From: a virus
Length of the DNA: 64,000 nt
Virus record (IMG/VR): IMGVR_UViG_3300043409_002272
Coordinates: 1 to 64,000 of that record
Direction: 5' to 3' (one strand)
Below are positions 46,166 to 54,402 of this stretch, piece by piece (the first letter of the stretch is position 1; each line of letters starts with the position of its first letter). The translations under genes were made by a program, and so were the position numbers. Under the pieces are notes generated by a model, which made no database searches, had not been told where the DNA came from, and worked only from the letters and a program-made list of their open reading frames with translations.

Positions 46166-47255
46166 GTTTGATCACCTTTAAAAATTTTAAACCCACTTTT
46201 TCGTGGGAGAATTCGTAGGCACGATCTAAAGCAGAAGTAGCCTTAGATTTTCTGATATCCTCCATCGAATAACAATCTCTCATCTTCCTTCTTAAGTCAT
46301 GAATATCAATTGACCACCAATATTCAGAACCATCGTAAATGCCATTAAGAATCCTTTCTTGACCGAAAACAAATTCCTTATGGCAATCAACCATCCATCC
46401 AACATTGTCATTCAAATAGTCTTTGTAACCAGAGCAATTAGTTACAATAGGTGTCTTTCCAAAACCCATTGCATCAAATGCTGGTATACTCCAAGCTTCA
46501 CCATAAGATGCTTGTACAAAAGCATCGCATGAATTATGCAGTTTATATATAGCGTTATTTGATAATCTTTCTTTTATACAAAATACTCTAGGTGGTCTTT
46601 TGACATTAAGTCCAGAGGAAATAGAATTGCAGTATTTAACAAAGTCTTCTTTGTCATCGTGATTTGTTTTTACTATTAAGCAAACATTTTCATCTCTTGA
46701 AAACTCTAAAAAATATGCTTTTAATAATGACGATAAATTCTTTCTTCTTTTCTGTTCTCCAATAGTATAAAAGATAAAATCATTTTTAAAAGTATTGTCT
46801 TCTATCTGTTTTAACTTTTCAAATTTTTCAGTATAAATAGAAAAATCTCTAGCATGAGGAACAACATATATTGGAACTTTTACTCCACTATTTCTGCATG
46901 ATTCAATCATTTCATTATTTATAACAACACAACAATCCATATTATTTAAATGGTTTTGCCAGCCAGCCATTCTAAATGAAGATGTTTCATGAGCAAAAAG
47001 TGCTATATTTAAATCAAAATTTGAATCATATTGCATATGAGTTGGAAGAGTGTGTTGAATAACAACATTGCAATTATCTATCGATTTTTTTTCTAACTCT
47101 TCTACTCTTTTGTGTGGCGTGTGATTTAATTCATTAAACTTCAATGGTCTACAAACAACATTTACGCCAACTGAATCTAAAGATAATATATAATCTTCAG
47201 CAGCTTGACCATATCCAGTTCCATCTCTGTAATTTCCAATGTAAAGAACTTTCAT
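46116..47255 (-). CDS. Glycosyltransferase family 4 (GT-B)
   Basis: A 379-residue GT-B enzyme. It opens with KVLYIGNYRDGTGYGQAAEDY (acceptor domain) and carries GEAWSIPAFDAMGFGKTPIVTNCSG near residue 258, a GT4-type donor helix. AAGGA precedes the ATG. The last 50 bases encode the basic tail ASKKEKTNLGRHCKL over the PhoH start. Two related GT4 genes lie on either side of PhoH. Confidence 0.85.
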   Translation of the reverse strand: MKVLYIGNYRDGTGYGQAAEDYILSLDSVGVNVVCRPLKFNELNHTPHKRVEELEKKSIDNCNVVIQHTLPTHMQYDSNFDLNIALFAHETSSFRMAGWQNHLNNMDCCVVINNEMIESCRNSGVKVPIYVVPHARDFSIYTEKFEKLKQIEDNTFKNDFIFYTIGEQKRRKNLSSLLKAYFLEFSRDENVCLIVKTNHDDKEDFVKYCNSISSGLNVKRPPRVFCIKERLSNNAIYKLHNSCDAFVQASYGEAWSIPAFDAMGFGKTPIVTNCSGYKDYLNDNVGWMVDCHKEFVFGQERILNGIYDGSEYWWSIDIHDLRRKMRDCYSMEDIRKSKATSALDRAYEFSHEKVGLKFLKVIKHASKKEKTNLGRHCKL

Positions 47256-47256
47256 T

Positions 47257-48756
47257 TTAGTTCCTTATAGATTCATAATGGTTATATTTAGATACTATTT
47301 TTTCTACTTCCTTGCATACATCTTCTTTAGAAGACATATTGTAATTCATTTTTTTTAAAAACTTTGAAAACAAAAGAGAAAAGTCATCATTAAAACATTT
47401 TAGCAACTGTTTTAAAAAATCTGAATTATTTTCAAATAATATTTGTGAAGATATACTCATATACCTTTTTGGTTCATTCCATGTATTTGAGCTTGGTATA
47501 GATAAAAAGTGATTTTTTAACTTTTCTGAAACAGCATCATAACTATATTTTTCTTTTGCTAAATTTAATGTTTTATTAGACTTAAACTTTCTTACTGATT
47601 CTGGCTGTTTAAAATATTTAATACAAATATCTACAAAATTTTGATTGTCTGGTAGTGCAAACTTTCTATGTGTTTCAACCTCATAATGCATTCTCTGTAC
47701 CTTTATTGGAAAACCATCAAGTTTTCTAACTATATCGTACATGGCACTATAATCTGTAGCACAAATAGGAACTCCACAAGAAGCTGCTTCAACTAATGGC
47801 ATTCCAAACCCTTCTGCACAAGAATACTGAACATATAGATCCATTAGATTATACACCATTGCCATAGAGTCTCTTTTTGCACCAGAACTTGTATTAGGAA
47901 ACAAAGAAGATGTTTTTTTGCAATGATTGCATTGTATAATTGCACCATTAAAATTTGATATTGATATGTTAAAACAAACTCTACAACTATATGTAAAGAA
48001 TAATTTTTTTGATATTTTTGGTCTTTCTGCTATTAGTTTTGGTATATCCCAACCAACATCTGGATAAGTAGTGTGCATATATAGAATTAATTTTGAAGAT
48101 ATCTCTTTTGGTGCTTGGTCCAACAACATTTCAAATGCATCAAAAAGATCTGGAATAAGTTTTCTTTTTTGATTTCTCATAACAGAACCGATTATTAAAC
48201 AGTCTGGATCTAAGCCATGAGACTTTTTAAATTCTTTCTTGTCTTTAATCATTGTAAATACTTCGTCTGCTGCTGGAGATGCAGAAGAAATTAAATTTAA
48301 ATTTGGGTAATTTTCTTTAAGTATATCTAATGCCCAATCTGAATATGTAAATATGGAATCTGCCTTAGTTAATGTATATATCCATTCTGGATCTAGTGGA
48401 ATAGAATCAATGGTTGGCATATAAGCCCAATGAAAATGTCTCTTGTAAGGCGAATCTCCAATAAAATCATCAATCCAAGGATCTCTAAAAGACCATACTA
48501 CATCTGGTTTAAATTCCAGAAGAACATCTTCAAAAATAGAAGATCCGAATCTTCCAGCCCCATTATCTTCCTTTGGATAGTATATTTTCCAAGGTGGTTT
48601 TGGAACTGATGAATGATCTTTACCAAAACACCCTATTTCTGCCAATTCAAATTCTCCTGTTTGATAAAGCCTATTCATAATCTGGCAACCATAGTTGGCA
48701 TATCCAGAGTTTATAAATGTAGCTTCACCGCACAGGAGTATTCGTTTTTTTGACAT
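47257..48756 (-). CDS. Glycosyltransferase family 4 with inserted zinc ribbon
   Basis: A 499-residue GT-B enzyme. The N-terminal domain opens with RILLCGEATFINSGYANYG; the donor domain has EGFGMPLVEAASCGVP at residues 315-330. Between them, residues 258-279 carry CxxC...CxxC, a zinc ribbon inserted inside the catalytic domain. Residues ~420-499 are a helical tail. The insert is unusual for this family and may bind an acceptor or nucleic acid. A single base separates it from the next gene, and it follows SSB by 8 bases. Confidence 0.85.
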   Translation of the reverse strand: MSKKRILLCGEATFINSGYANYGCQIMNRLYQTGEFELAEIGCFGKDHSSVPKPPWKIYYPKEDNGAGRFGSSIFEDVLLEFKPDVVWSFRDPWIDDFIGDSPYKRHFHWAYMPTIDSIPLDPEWIYTLTKADSIFTYSDWALDILKENYPNLNLISSASPAADEVFTMIKDKKEFKKSHGLDPDCLIIGSVMRNQKRKLIPDLFDAFEMLLDQAPKEISSKLILYMHTTYPDVGWDIPKLIAERPKISKKLFFTYSCRVCFNISISNFNGAIIQCNHCKKTSSLFPNTSSGAKRDSMAMVYNLMDLYVQYSCAEGFGMPLVEAASCGVPICATDYSAMYDIVRKLDGFPIKVQRMHYEVETHRKFALPDNQNFVDICIKYFKQPESVRKFKSNKTLNLAKEKYSYDAVSEKLKNHFLSIPSSNTWNEPKRYMSISSQILFENNSDFLKQLLKCFNDDFSLLFSKFLKKMNYNMSSKEDVCKEVEKIVSKYNHYESIRN

Positions 48757-48764
48757 TTTAATTC

Positions 48765-49148
48765 CTATAGTATTTGATTGCCAAAATCTTCTTCTTCTGC
48801 AAATACTTCCGTTTGTTCTTCTTCATCGTTTGATTTCTGATCTACATACCAAAATTTTTGAACTATAAATTTAATTTTATGCCTGTTTTTGCCATTTTCT
48901 TTATCTACCCAACTTTCTGTTTTAGCAGAAGTATGCACCAAAATTCTAGAACCTTTTTTAAAATACTTACCAATCAAATCAGCAGTTTTTTCCCAAGCAA
49001 CACAATCAATAAAAGTCATTTCTGGTTTTTCTTGATTTTTAGATGGGTTTCTAACCGAAATACAAAAGTTAACAACAGATTTTCCGTTGTTTAATTTTAT
49101 AAGTTCTGGTTCTCTAGTTAGCTTGCCAAGGAAAGAACAAATATTCAT
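48765..49148 (-). CDS. ssb: Single-stranded DNA-binding protein
   Basis: A 127-residue OB-fold protein. It begins MNICSFLGKLTREPEL and has VVNFCISVRNP, TFIDCVAWEKTADLIGKYFKKGSRILV, the classic bacterial SSB core. It binds and protects ssDNA at the replication fork. The acidic C-terminal tail ends EEEDFGNQIL and lacks the usual DDDIPF tip that recruits host proteins, so partner binding may differ. It is encoded 9 bases after the polymerase C-terminal gene. Confidence 0.92.
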   Translation of the reverse strand: MNICSFLGKLTREPELIKLNNGKSVVNFCISVRNPSKNQEKPEMTFIDCVAWEKTADLIGKYFKKGSRILVHTSAKTESWVDKENGKNRHKIKFIVQKFWYVDQKSNDEEEQTEVFAEEEDFGNQIL

Positions 49149-49157
49149 TTCTATCTC

Positions 49158-50783
49158 CTAAATTTGAACAACAGTTTTAACTAAAAGAGAGTCACTTTTT
49201 TTGTCTCGTTCACCTTGAATCAAGACTGTATTACCCTCTTTTAACAAAGAAGCAAAATCTTTGTACGAGTTTGGAAAACAGATAACATCATCTATTTTTC
49301 CAGTAGCATCAGATATTGATAAAAATGCCATTCTAGATCCCGGTGTTTTTCCAGCTTTTGTAAGTACTTCTTTAGACCTTCTTACTTCAACACCAAAAAC
49401 CATATAACCATTCTTTCCATCTAAGTATTCTTTGCATGTAGTGTTAGAACTACTTGTATCGCAGGAATCTGTAGCATTATATGTTAAAGAAATCCCTAAA
49501 GAGTCCTTTTCAATCCAACAAACCCAACTTGGAATATCTATTAATGGAGAAGGGGGATTTTTAATCATAGAGGCAATGCTTTTTAAAACCTCAACTCTTT
49601 TGACTGAGGAACAACAACCACCTTCTTTTTTTGTGTTTGCTGAGTTTAAAATCATATCTGATATGTTAGTGATTTCAGCATTGGCTTTTATCCATTCTCT
49701 TTCTTTATCTGTTAATTCACACCAAGCATTAAATTCTGCAAGAAGAACCTTCCTTTTGCTTCCAAATTTTCTTAGTCCATTAACAGCAATTAATTTTTCA
49801 ATACTTGATTTTGGCATTTCATCAGAACATTTAACAACAAATTCTTCCCAAGAATCTATGCTTTTGCCATAATTATTTATAGCAAGCTTAATTTTTTCAA
49901 ATTGAGATTGGCCAATTCCTTTTACATCAGTAATACCAAACCAAATTGATATTCCATCAGTATAGAAATTGCTATTTAGCATCATTAAATCTGGAGGCTC
50001 AACAATTATGTTAAATTTTTTTGCATCTTCAATTAGATCTGATATTTCAAGTTGGCTATCTGCCTTGTCTTTAGCAAAATAAAGCCAGCTAGTAAAAAAT
50101 TGAACTGGAAAGTGACTCTTTAAATAAGCAGTATCATATCCAATTAAACCATAACAACAACTGTGACTGCGATTAAAGGAATATTTTTGACTCTGTTCAA
50201 TCCATCCAAATATTTCTTCAGCTTGATCTTCTGAGACTACTTCTATCTTTTTAGCACCCTCAATAAACATCTTCTTACATTTTGCCATTTCACTAGATGA
50301 TTTCTTTCCCATTGCTTTACGAAGCATATCTGCCTCTTGCAAAGTGAATCCAGCGATAACCCTAGAAAGTTCCATTGCCTGTTCTTGAAAAACAAGCGAT
50401 CCGTATGTTGATTTAAGTGCTTCATCAACAATAGGATGATACGATGAAATCTGTTCCTCGCCATTTACAATACGACAATAATGTGCGGTCATACTAACGC
50501 CCTTATCGTCAACAGAACGCAAAGCTCCTGGCCTTATCAGTGCTCCAAGAGCAGTTAAATGTTCAACAGTCTTTGGTCTTAATTTCTTAGACCACTGTTT
50601 TCCAAGATCTGACTCTAATTGAAAAATTCCTTTTGTATCGCCTCTAGAAAATATATCCCAAGCAATATCGCAAGAAGGTAGATTGGTTGGGTCTACTTCC
50701 ATTAGAGGCAAAGAATTTTTGGTTAAAGGATCTCCAATTATTGGAAAACTACAACCGCATGAAAACTTGTATGTTTTTGTCAT
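49158..50783 (-). CDS. dnaE: DNA polymerase III alpha, C-terminal part (split)
   Basis: A 541-residue protein covering the C-terminal half of a family C replicative polymerase. It starts with a ~40-residue extension with a CGC motif (C9, C11). The fingers follow: GDTKGIFQLES (residues 48-58), LIRPGAL, TYGSLVFQEQAM, ADMLRKAMGKK and YSFNRSHS (201-208). A helix-hairpin region and a C-terminal OB domain (VFGVEVRRSKEVLTKAG...DDVICFPNSYKDF) complete it. The three catalytic Asp are not in this gene; they are in the gene at 51690. No intein sequences lie at the break, so the halves must associate as separate chains. The DnaQ-like gene lies directly upstream. Confidence 0.9.
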   Translation of the reverse strand: MTKTYKFSCGCSFPIIGDPLTKNSLPLMEVDPTNLPSCDIAWDIFSRGDTKGIFQLESDLGKQWSKKLRPKTVEHLTALGALIRPGALRSVDDKGVSMTAHYCRIVNGEEQISSYHPIVDEALKSTYGSLVFQEQAMELSRVIAGFTLQEADMLRKAMGKKSSSEMAKCKKMFIEGAKKIEVVSEDQAEEIFGWIEQSQKYSFNRSHSCCYGLIGYDTAYLKSHFPVQFFTSWLYFAKDKADSQLEISDLIEDAKKFNIIVEPPDLMMLNSNFYTDGISIWFGITDVKGIGQSQFEKIKLAINNYGKSIDSWEEFVVKCSDEMPKSSIEKLIAVNGLRKFGSKRKVLLAEFNAWCELTDKEREWIKANAEITNISDMILNSANTKKEGGCCSSVKRVEVLKSIASMIKNPPSPLIDIPSWVCWIEKDSLGISLTYNATDSCDTSSSNTTCKEYLDGKNGYMVFGVEVRRSKEVLTKAGKTPGSRMAFLSISDATGKIDDVICFPNSYKDFASLLKEGNTVLIQGERDKKSDSLLVKTVVQI

Positions 50784-50787
50784 ATTA

Positions 50788-51426
50788 TTATTTCTTAAAT
50801 GAGTCTTTAAATTTAACTTTTGGGTATATTGATCTATGTAGTTTTAAGAAGTATGTGATTAAGTCTGCTGTTTGCTCAACATCAACTAGTGCATCATGAG
50901 CATTGGCCTTTGACATTCCAAAATGATCTCTAATGGTATCCATTTTCATATTAGGCATATCATCTGAATTTTCAAACCAAAGCAGCATCATTTCATCTAG
51001 ATCAAACATGCTTCTTTTATTAAAGAAAGATTGTGTAGCATTTGGCTGAACATATCCTAATTCAATACAGACTCTTTGAAAAATCGGCATATCAAAAAAT
51101 CTAATGTTTTTTCCTGCTGGAACAGGGGCTAATATATTACTTTTACCAACTGCAAAAGTAGATATAAAATCAATAAACCTACTCCAAACAACATCAAGAT
51201 TAGGTGCAAGCTGAAGTTCTTCTCTTGTCTTTTTGTTTACTGCTAGTGCTGCTTCTTGTAAGTTATTAAAGTCTCTAGGTTTTACAAGACTATTAAATAC
51301 CGCACCTTCTATTGGTTGAAGAGTTTTCCTATTTATTGCCTTTGCAGCAATTTGAATAACTTCACAAGTATTTGTATCTAAAGATCCTGTTTCAAAATCA
51401 AAAACAATAATCGTATTACTCTTCAT
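50788..51426 (-). CDS. dnaQ: DnaQ-like 3'-5' exonuclease (proofreading)
   Basis: A 212-residue DEDDh exonuclease. The motifs are FDFETG near residue 9 (Exo I), NIRFFDMPIF near residue 108 (Exo II) and NAHDALVDVEQT near residue 175 (Exo III with the catalytic His). This matches DNA polymerase III epsilon. It likely proofreads for the split polymerase whose two halves flank it. It overlaps the small upstream gene by 11 bases. Confidence 0.9.
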   Translation of the reverse strand: MKSNTIIVFDFETGSLDTNTCEVIQIAAKAINRKTLQPIEGAVFNSLVKPRDFNNLQEAALAVNKKTREELQLAPNLDVVWSRFIDFISTFAVGKSNILAPVPAGKNIRFFDMPIFQRVCIELGYVQPNATQSFFNKRSMFDLDEMMLLWFENSDDMPNMKMDTIRDHFGMSKANAHDALVDVEQTADLITYFLKLHRSIYPKVKFKDSFKK

Positions 51427-51697
51427 CGTCTTCTTCTCCTTTAATAGTTAGTTCTATTGATCCATCATCATTTTGCTGTATTTTAAGTTCAACTTCCGCA
51501 TCTTCTGCTGAATCTAAAAAATCCTTATCTATAAATAATATTCCTCCATTTTGAATTGTTATCGCTTTTAATAGTTTATTAGCCTGTTTAACAAGGTCTT
51601 TCTTTAAAGAAGAACAATCAGATAAAGCATCCAACAAGGCTGTTTGCTGAACTACTAATTTGCTTATTATAGATATTTCAAGAGAGTTGTCATTCAT
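51416..51697 (-). CDS. Small acidic protein between polymerase halves
   Basis: A 93-residue protein. It starts with a helix (residues 5-47) and ends with a beta pair (AEVELKIQQNDDGSIELTIKG) and an acidic tail (EEDDEE). No known domain. Its overlaps with the polymerase N-terminal gene (8 bases) and the exonuclease gene (11 bases) suggest co-translation. It may help assemble the split polymerase, but this is only inferred from position. Confidence 0.5.
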   Translation of the reverse strand: MNDNSLEISIISKLVVQQTALLDALSDCSSLKKDLVKQANKLLKAITIQNGGILFIDKDFLDSAEDAEVELKIQQNDDGSIELTIKGEEDDEE

Positions 51698-53612
51698 TTG
51701 GTTTCCCCTTTAAAATATTTATACAACCCATTATCTTATCTAAAACTGCAACTCCAAGTATGTCAAACTTAACCATACCAATTGATTCTAAATCTGACAT
51801 TTCCAGACCAGCTATCATTTGTTTTGTTTTTTTATCAAATGTCATTGGGCATACTTCTGATAATGGAATATTGCTAATAACTATACCAGCAGCATGTTTA
51901 CCTTGACTCCTTTTTGTTCCTTCTAATCTTATTGCTTGTGCAAATTCCTTTGCTAATCTTCCAGAGTAAGTTCCATCCTTTTCAATCTTGCAATACTCAG
52001 ATAATCTATCAGGAATATTCTCTAATGCCCACCTTATTATTGAAGAATCTCCATCTTCATCTTTCATATCTTGTAGCTGTTCAGATATCTCTGATTCATC
52101 TGGAATATATTTTGTTACATTGTTGCTTTCCTCAAAAGAAAAGCCGTGAACTCTAAGAACATCTTTGAGTGATCCACGACCCTGCATACGACTAAATGTT
52201 ATCATTTGACAAACATTGCTACTTCCATACTTTTGCTTTATATATTCTATTACCTTATCACGCTTTGTAATTGGAAAGTCACAGTCAATATCTGGCAAAC
52301 TTATACGACCAGCAGAGTTTCTTCCTGCATTATAAAATCTTTCAAATATAAGAGAATGTTTAATTGGATCTACTTCTGTTATTCCTAAAAGGTAGGATAT
52401 CATGCATCCAGCACCAGAACCCCTACCTCTACCCATAATCCACCCCTTAGACTTTGCCCAATTGCAATAGTCCTGCACAATTAAAAAGTATCCAGCTAAA
52501 CCCGAAGTATCTATAACTTCAAGCTCATGCTTTATTCTCTCTGTATATTCCTTGTATTCATCTGTTTTTGGCTTTATTTCAGAAAAACGCCTATTCCACC
52601 CATCTCTGCATAACTTCCTCAAATAAAGGATCTGAGAAAGCCCATCTGGACAAGCAAAGTTTGGTATGGCTGGTTGTTTTATAAGTGAATAACTTTCACA
52701 TAAACTATCAATTAAACAGCAATTACTTATTTCATCTTCTTCATGAAAGCTAGATATCTCTTCAATTGTTGGAAGATAGTATCTATTTGATTTAAAGAAT
52801 ACGGAAAGTCCAAATTCTTCGTTATTTTCTAATTTGCTATTTACATTTTTTAAAGTTGTTTCCATTGAAGAACACAACAAAACCCTTTGATCAGGAGCAT
52901 CTTCTGGCATAACATAATGAACATCTGGAGTTGCTATTTTTTTAATTCCAGTTTTAGCACAAAGTTCTCTCAAGCATTCCGCAATAACTTTTGATGCAAC
53001 TAAATTAGAACTATCAAACAATTGTATTTCTACAAAAAAATTGTCTGCCCCAAATATGTCTGTATACTCCGAACAAATGTTTCCAGCTTCATTCAACCAA
53101 TTAGGCTTAAGCATTTCTTTTATTTCATCATAATCGGTTCTTTTGTATGCTTCTTTATAATCCTCAAATAAGCAGTTTGCCAAATCGGTTCCTGGGTGAC
53201 CAGAGAAAGCAATTAGATCACCGCAAACTCCTTTAAAGTCATTTAAGTTTAATCTTGGTTTATAATAAAAATAATCTAAAGAATTGGCTAAAGAAGATAG
53301 ATTAATTAAGTTTTTCCATCCATTTAAATTCTTAGCAATAACGCATAGATGAGTCAAACTTGAGTTTTCTTTATTTTGTTCTATTGCTGGTTTTTTACAA
53401 ATATAAAATTCACAACCAATAATTGGCTTTATACCTTGTGAAATACAAGCTTTAGAAAAAGAAATAGCACCAGATATAGTTCCATGATCAGTTATAGCAC
53501 ATGAAGTATATCCAAGCTCTTTGCATCTTTTTGCTAAAAGATCTGGCTTACTTAATCCATCCAACAAACTATAATGTGTATGACAATGCAATGGTATCCA
53601 ATTCATGTTCAA
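51690..53612 (-). CDS. dnaE: DNA polymerase III alpha, N-terminal part (split) with PHP domain
   Basis: A 640-residue protein with the N-terminal half of a family C polymerase. The PHP domain (residues 1-~270) retains many metal ligands: HxH (HCHTH, residues 9-13), TDHG (41-44), E68 and DVH (230-232). The palm has GRGRGSG (394-400), PDIDCDF with catalytic D441 and D443, and VKFDILG with the third Asp, D617. The chain ends at residue 640, just after that Asp. The rest is encoded at 49158. The PHP site looks better preserved than in E. coli DnaE, so it could have phosphoesterase activity beside the DnaQ-like exonuclease. Confidence 0.93.
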   Translation of the reverse strand: MNMNWIPLHCHTHYSLLDGLSKPDLLAKRCKELGYTSCAITDHGTISGAISFSKACISQGIKPIIGCEFYICKKPAIEQNKENSSLTHLCVIAKNLNGWKNLINLSSLANSLDYFYYKPRLNLNDFKGVCGDLIAFSGHPGTDLANCLFEDYKEAYKRTDYDEIKEMLKPNWLNEAGNICSEYTDIFGADNFFVEIQLFDSSNLVASKVIAECLRELCAKTGIKKIATPDVHYVMPEDAPDQRVLLCSSMETTLKNVNSKLENNEEFGLSVFFKSNRYYLPTIEEISSFHEEDEISNCCLIDSLCESYSLIKQPAIPNFACPDGLSQILYLRKLCRDGWNRRFSEIKPKTDEYKEYTERIKHELEVIDTSGLAGYFLIVQDYCNWAKSKGWIMGRGRGSGAGCMISYLLGITEVDPIKHSLIFERFYNAGRNSAGRISLPDIDCDFPITKRDKVIEYIKQKYGSSNVCQMITFSRMQGRGSLKDVLRVHGFSFEESNNVTKYIPDESEISEQLQDMKDEDGDSSIIRWALENIPDRLSEYCKIEKDGTYSGRLAKEFAQAIRLEGTKRSQGKHAAGIVISNIPLSEVCPMTFDKKTKQMIAGLEMSDLESIGMVKFDILGVAVLDKIMGCINILKGKPNE

Positions 53613-53634
53613 TCCTTAAATTTTTTTCAATTAA

Positions 53635-54402
53635 TTAATTTCTTAAGTAGTTCCTAATTACATGCACTGACCAATCTTCCCAGTTTATATCTGATATTAC
53701 TGTTGTTTTTGTGTGTCTAAATTCGCCATTTGCAAGAGCTTTATCAATTGGATTAAGCGAAGTTCCATCTTTTAAATGAACATGAAAAACAACACCAAAA
53801 TGAACAGCATTAACTGTAGACGAATCGTCATTTATAACACCAACCAATCTTACAGAATGAGGGTCTGAAAACTGAACTTCTTCTTCTATTTCTCTTTTGC
53901 AAGCATTGCCTATTGTTTCAATGTTGTTCCCATCGCAAGGATTAACATGACCACCAACGCCAACAGACCATAGATCATGAAGCCTATTTTCAGAACCATG
54001 CTTTGATCTTTGATACATAAACAATTGATCATTTTTTGTAAAAATACAATAAGGAATTACTTGTTTATAATTCTGGTCATTTTCTGCAATATCTCTGTCT
54101 ATATAAAATAAATTTTCTGGAGCAAGGATCTTATTTTTAATGCTAGAAGCTTTTTCTCCAGTTAGCATTCCTTGAAACGATAAGTCTTCAGTTAACAATT
54201 CTTTTCTAAAGACCAAAACTTTCTCACCATTGTACTTTGGAAGATACTCTGGTTCTTTTGAAACAATTAATTCCCCTTCCTCATTATAATTTGGGTAATC
54301 TTGGTCTGTAGGAGAATTTTCTGGACTAAATGTTGTAGAAGTCGTTGTCTGTTTTGATTTTTCAAAAATAGCTTCTATCCACTTTTTACTTTTTGACATC
54401 AT
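53635..54402 (-). CDS. Nudix hydrolase-like protein
   Basis: A 256-residue protein. The start is placed at the paired ATGs near 54402 after GGGAG; longer in-frame sequence upstream overlaps the nuclease gene. The C-terminal half is a Nudix domain: GGHVNP, then E-x7-REIEEEV (the Nudix box, with an altered GNNIE spacing before E). The N-terminal ~90 residues are a Ser/Thr-rich and Glu-rich linker without a known domain. Nudix enzymes hydrolyse nucleoside diphosphate derivatives; in phages they may clean nucleotides or act on RNA caps. Confidence 0.8.
   Translation of the reverse strand: MMSKSKKWIEAIFEKSKQTTTSTTFSPENSPTDQDYPNYNEEGELIVSKEPEYLPKYNGEKVLVFRKELLTEDLSFQGMLTGEKASSIKNKILAPENLFYIDRDIAENDQNYKQVIPYCIFTKNDQLFMYQRSKHGSENRLHDLWSVGVGGHVNPCDGNNIETIGNACKREIEEEVQFSDPHSVRLVGVINDDSSTVNAVHFGVVFHVHLKDGTSLNPIDKALANGEFRHTKTTVISDINWEDWSVHVIRNYLRN

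Noticed and set aside
49158-53612. Trans-splicing split intein joining the polymerase halves
   Set aside because: No Hint blocks at the C-terminus of the first half or the N-terminus of the second; the known cyanobacterial split site is intact in the second half.
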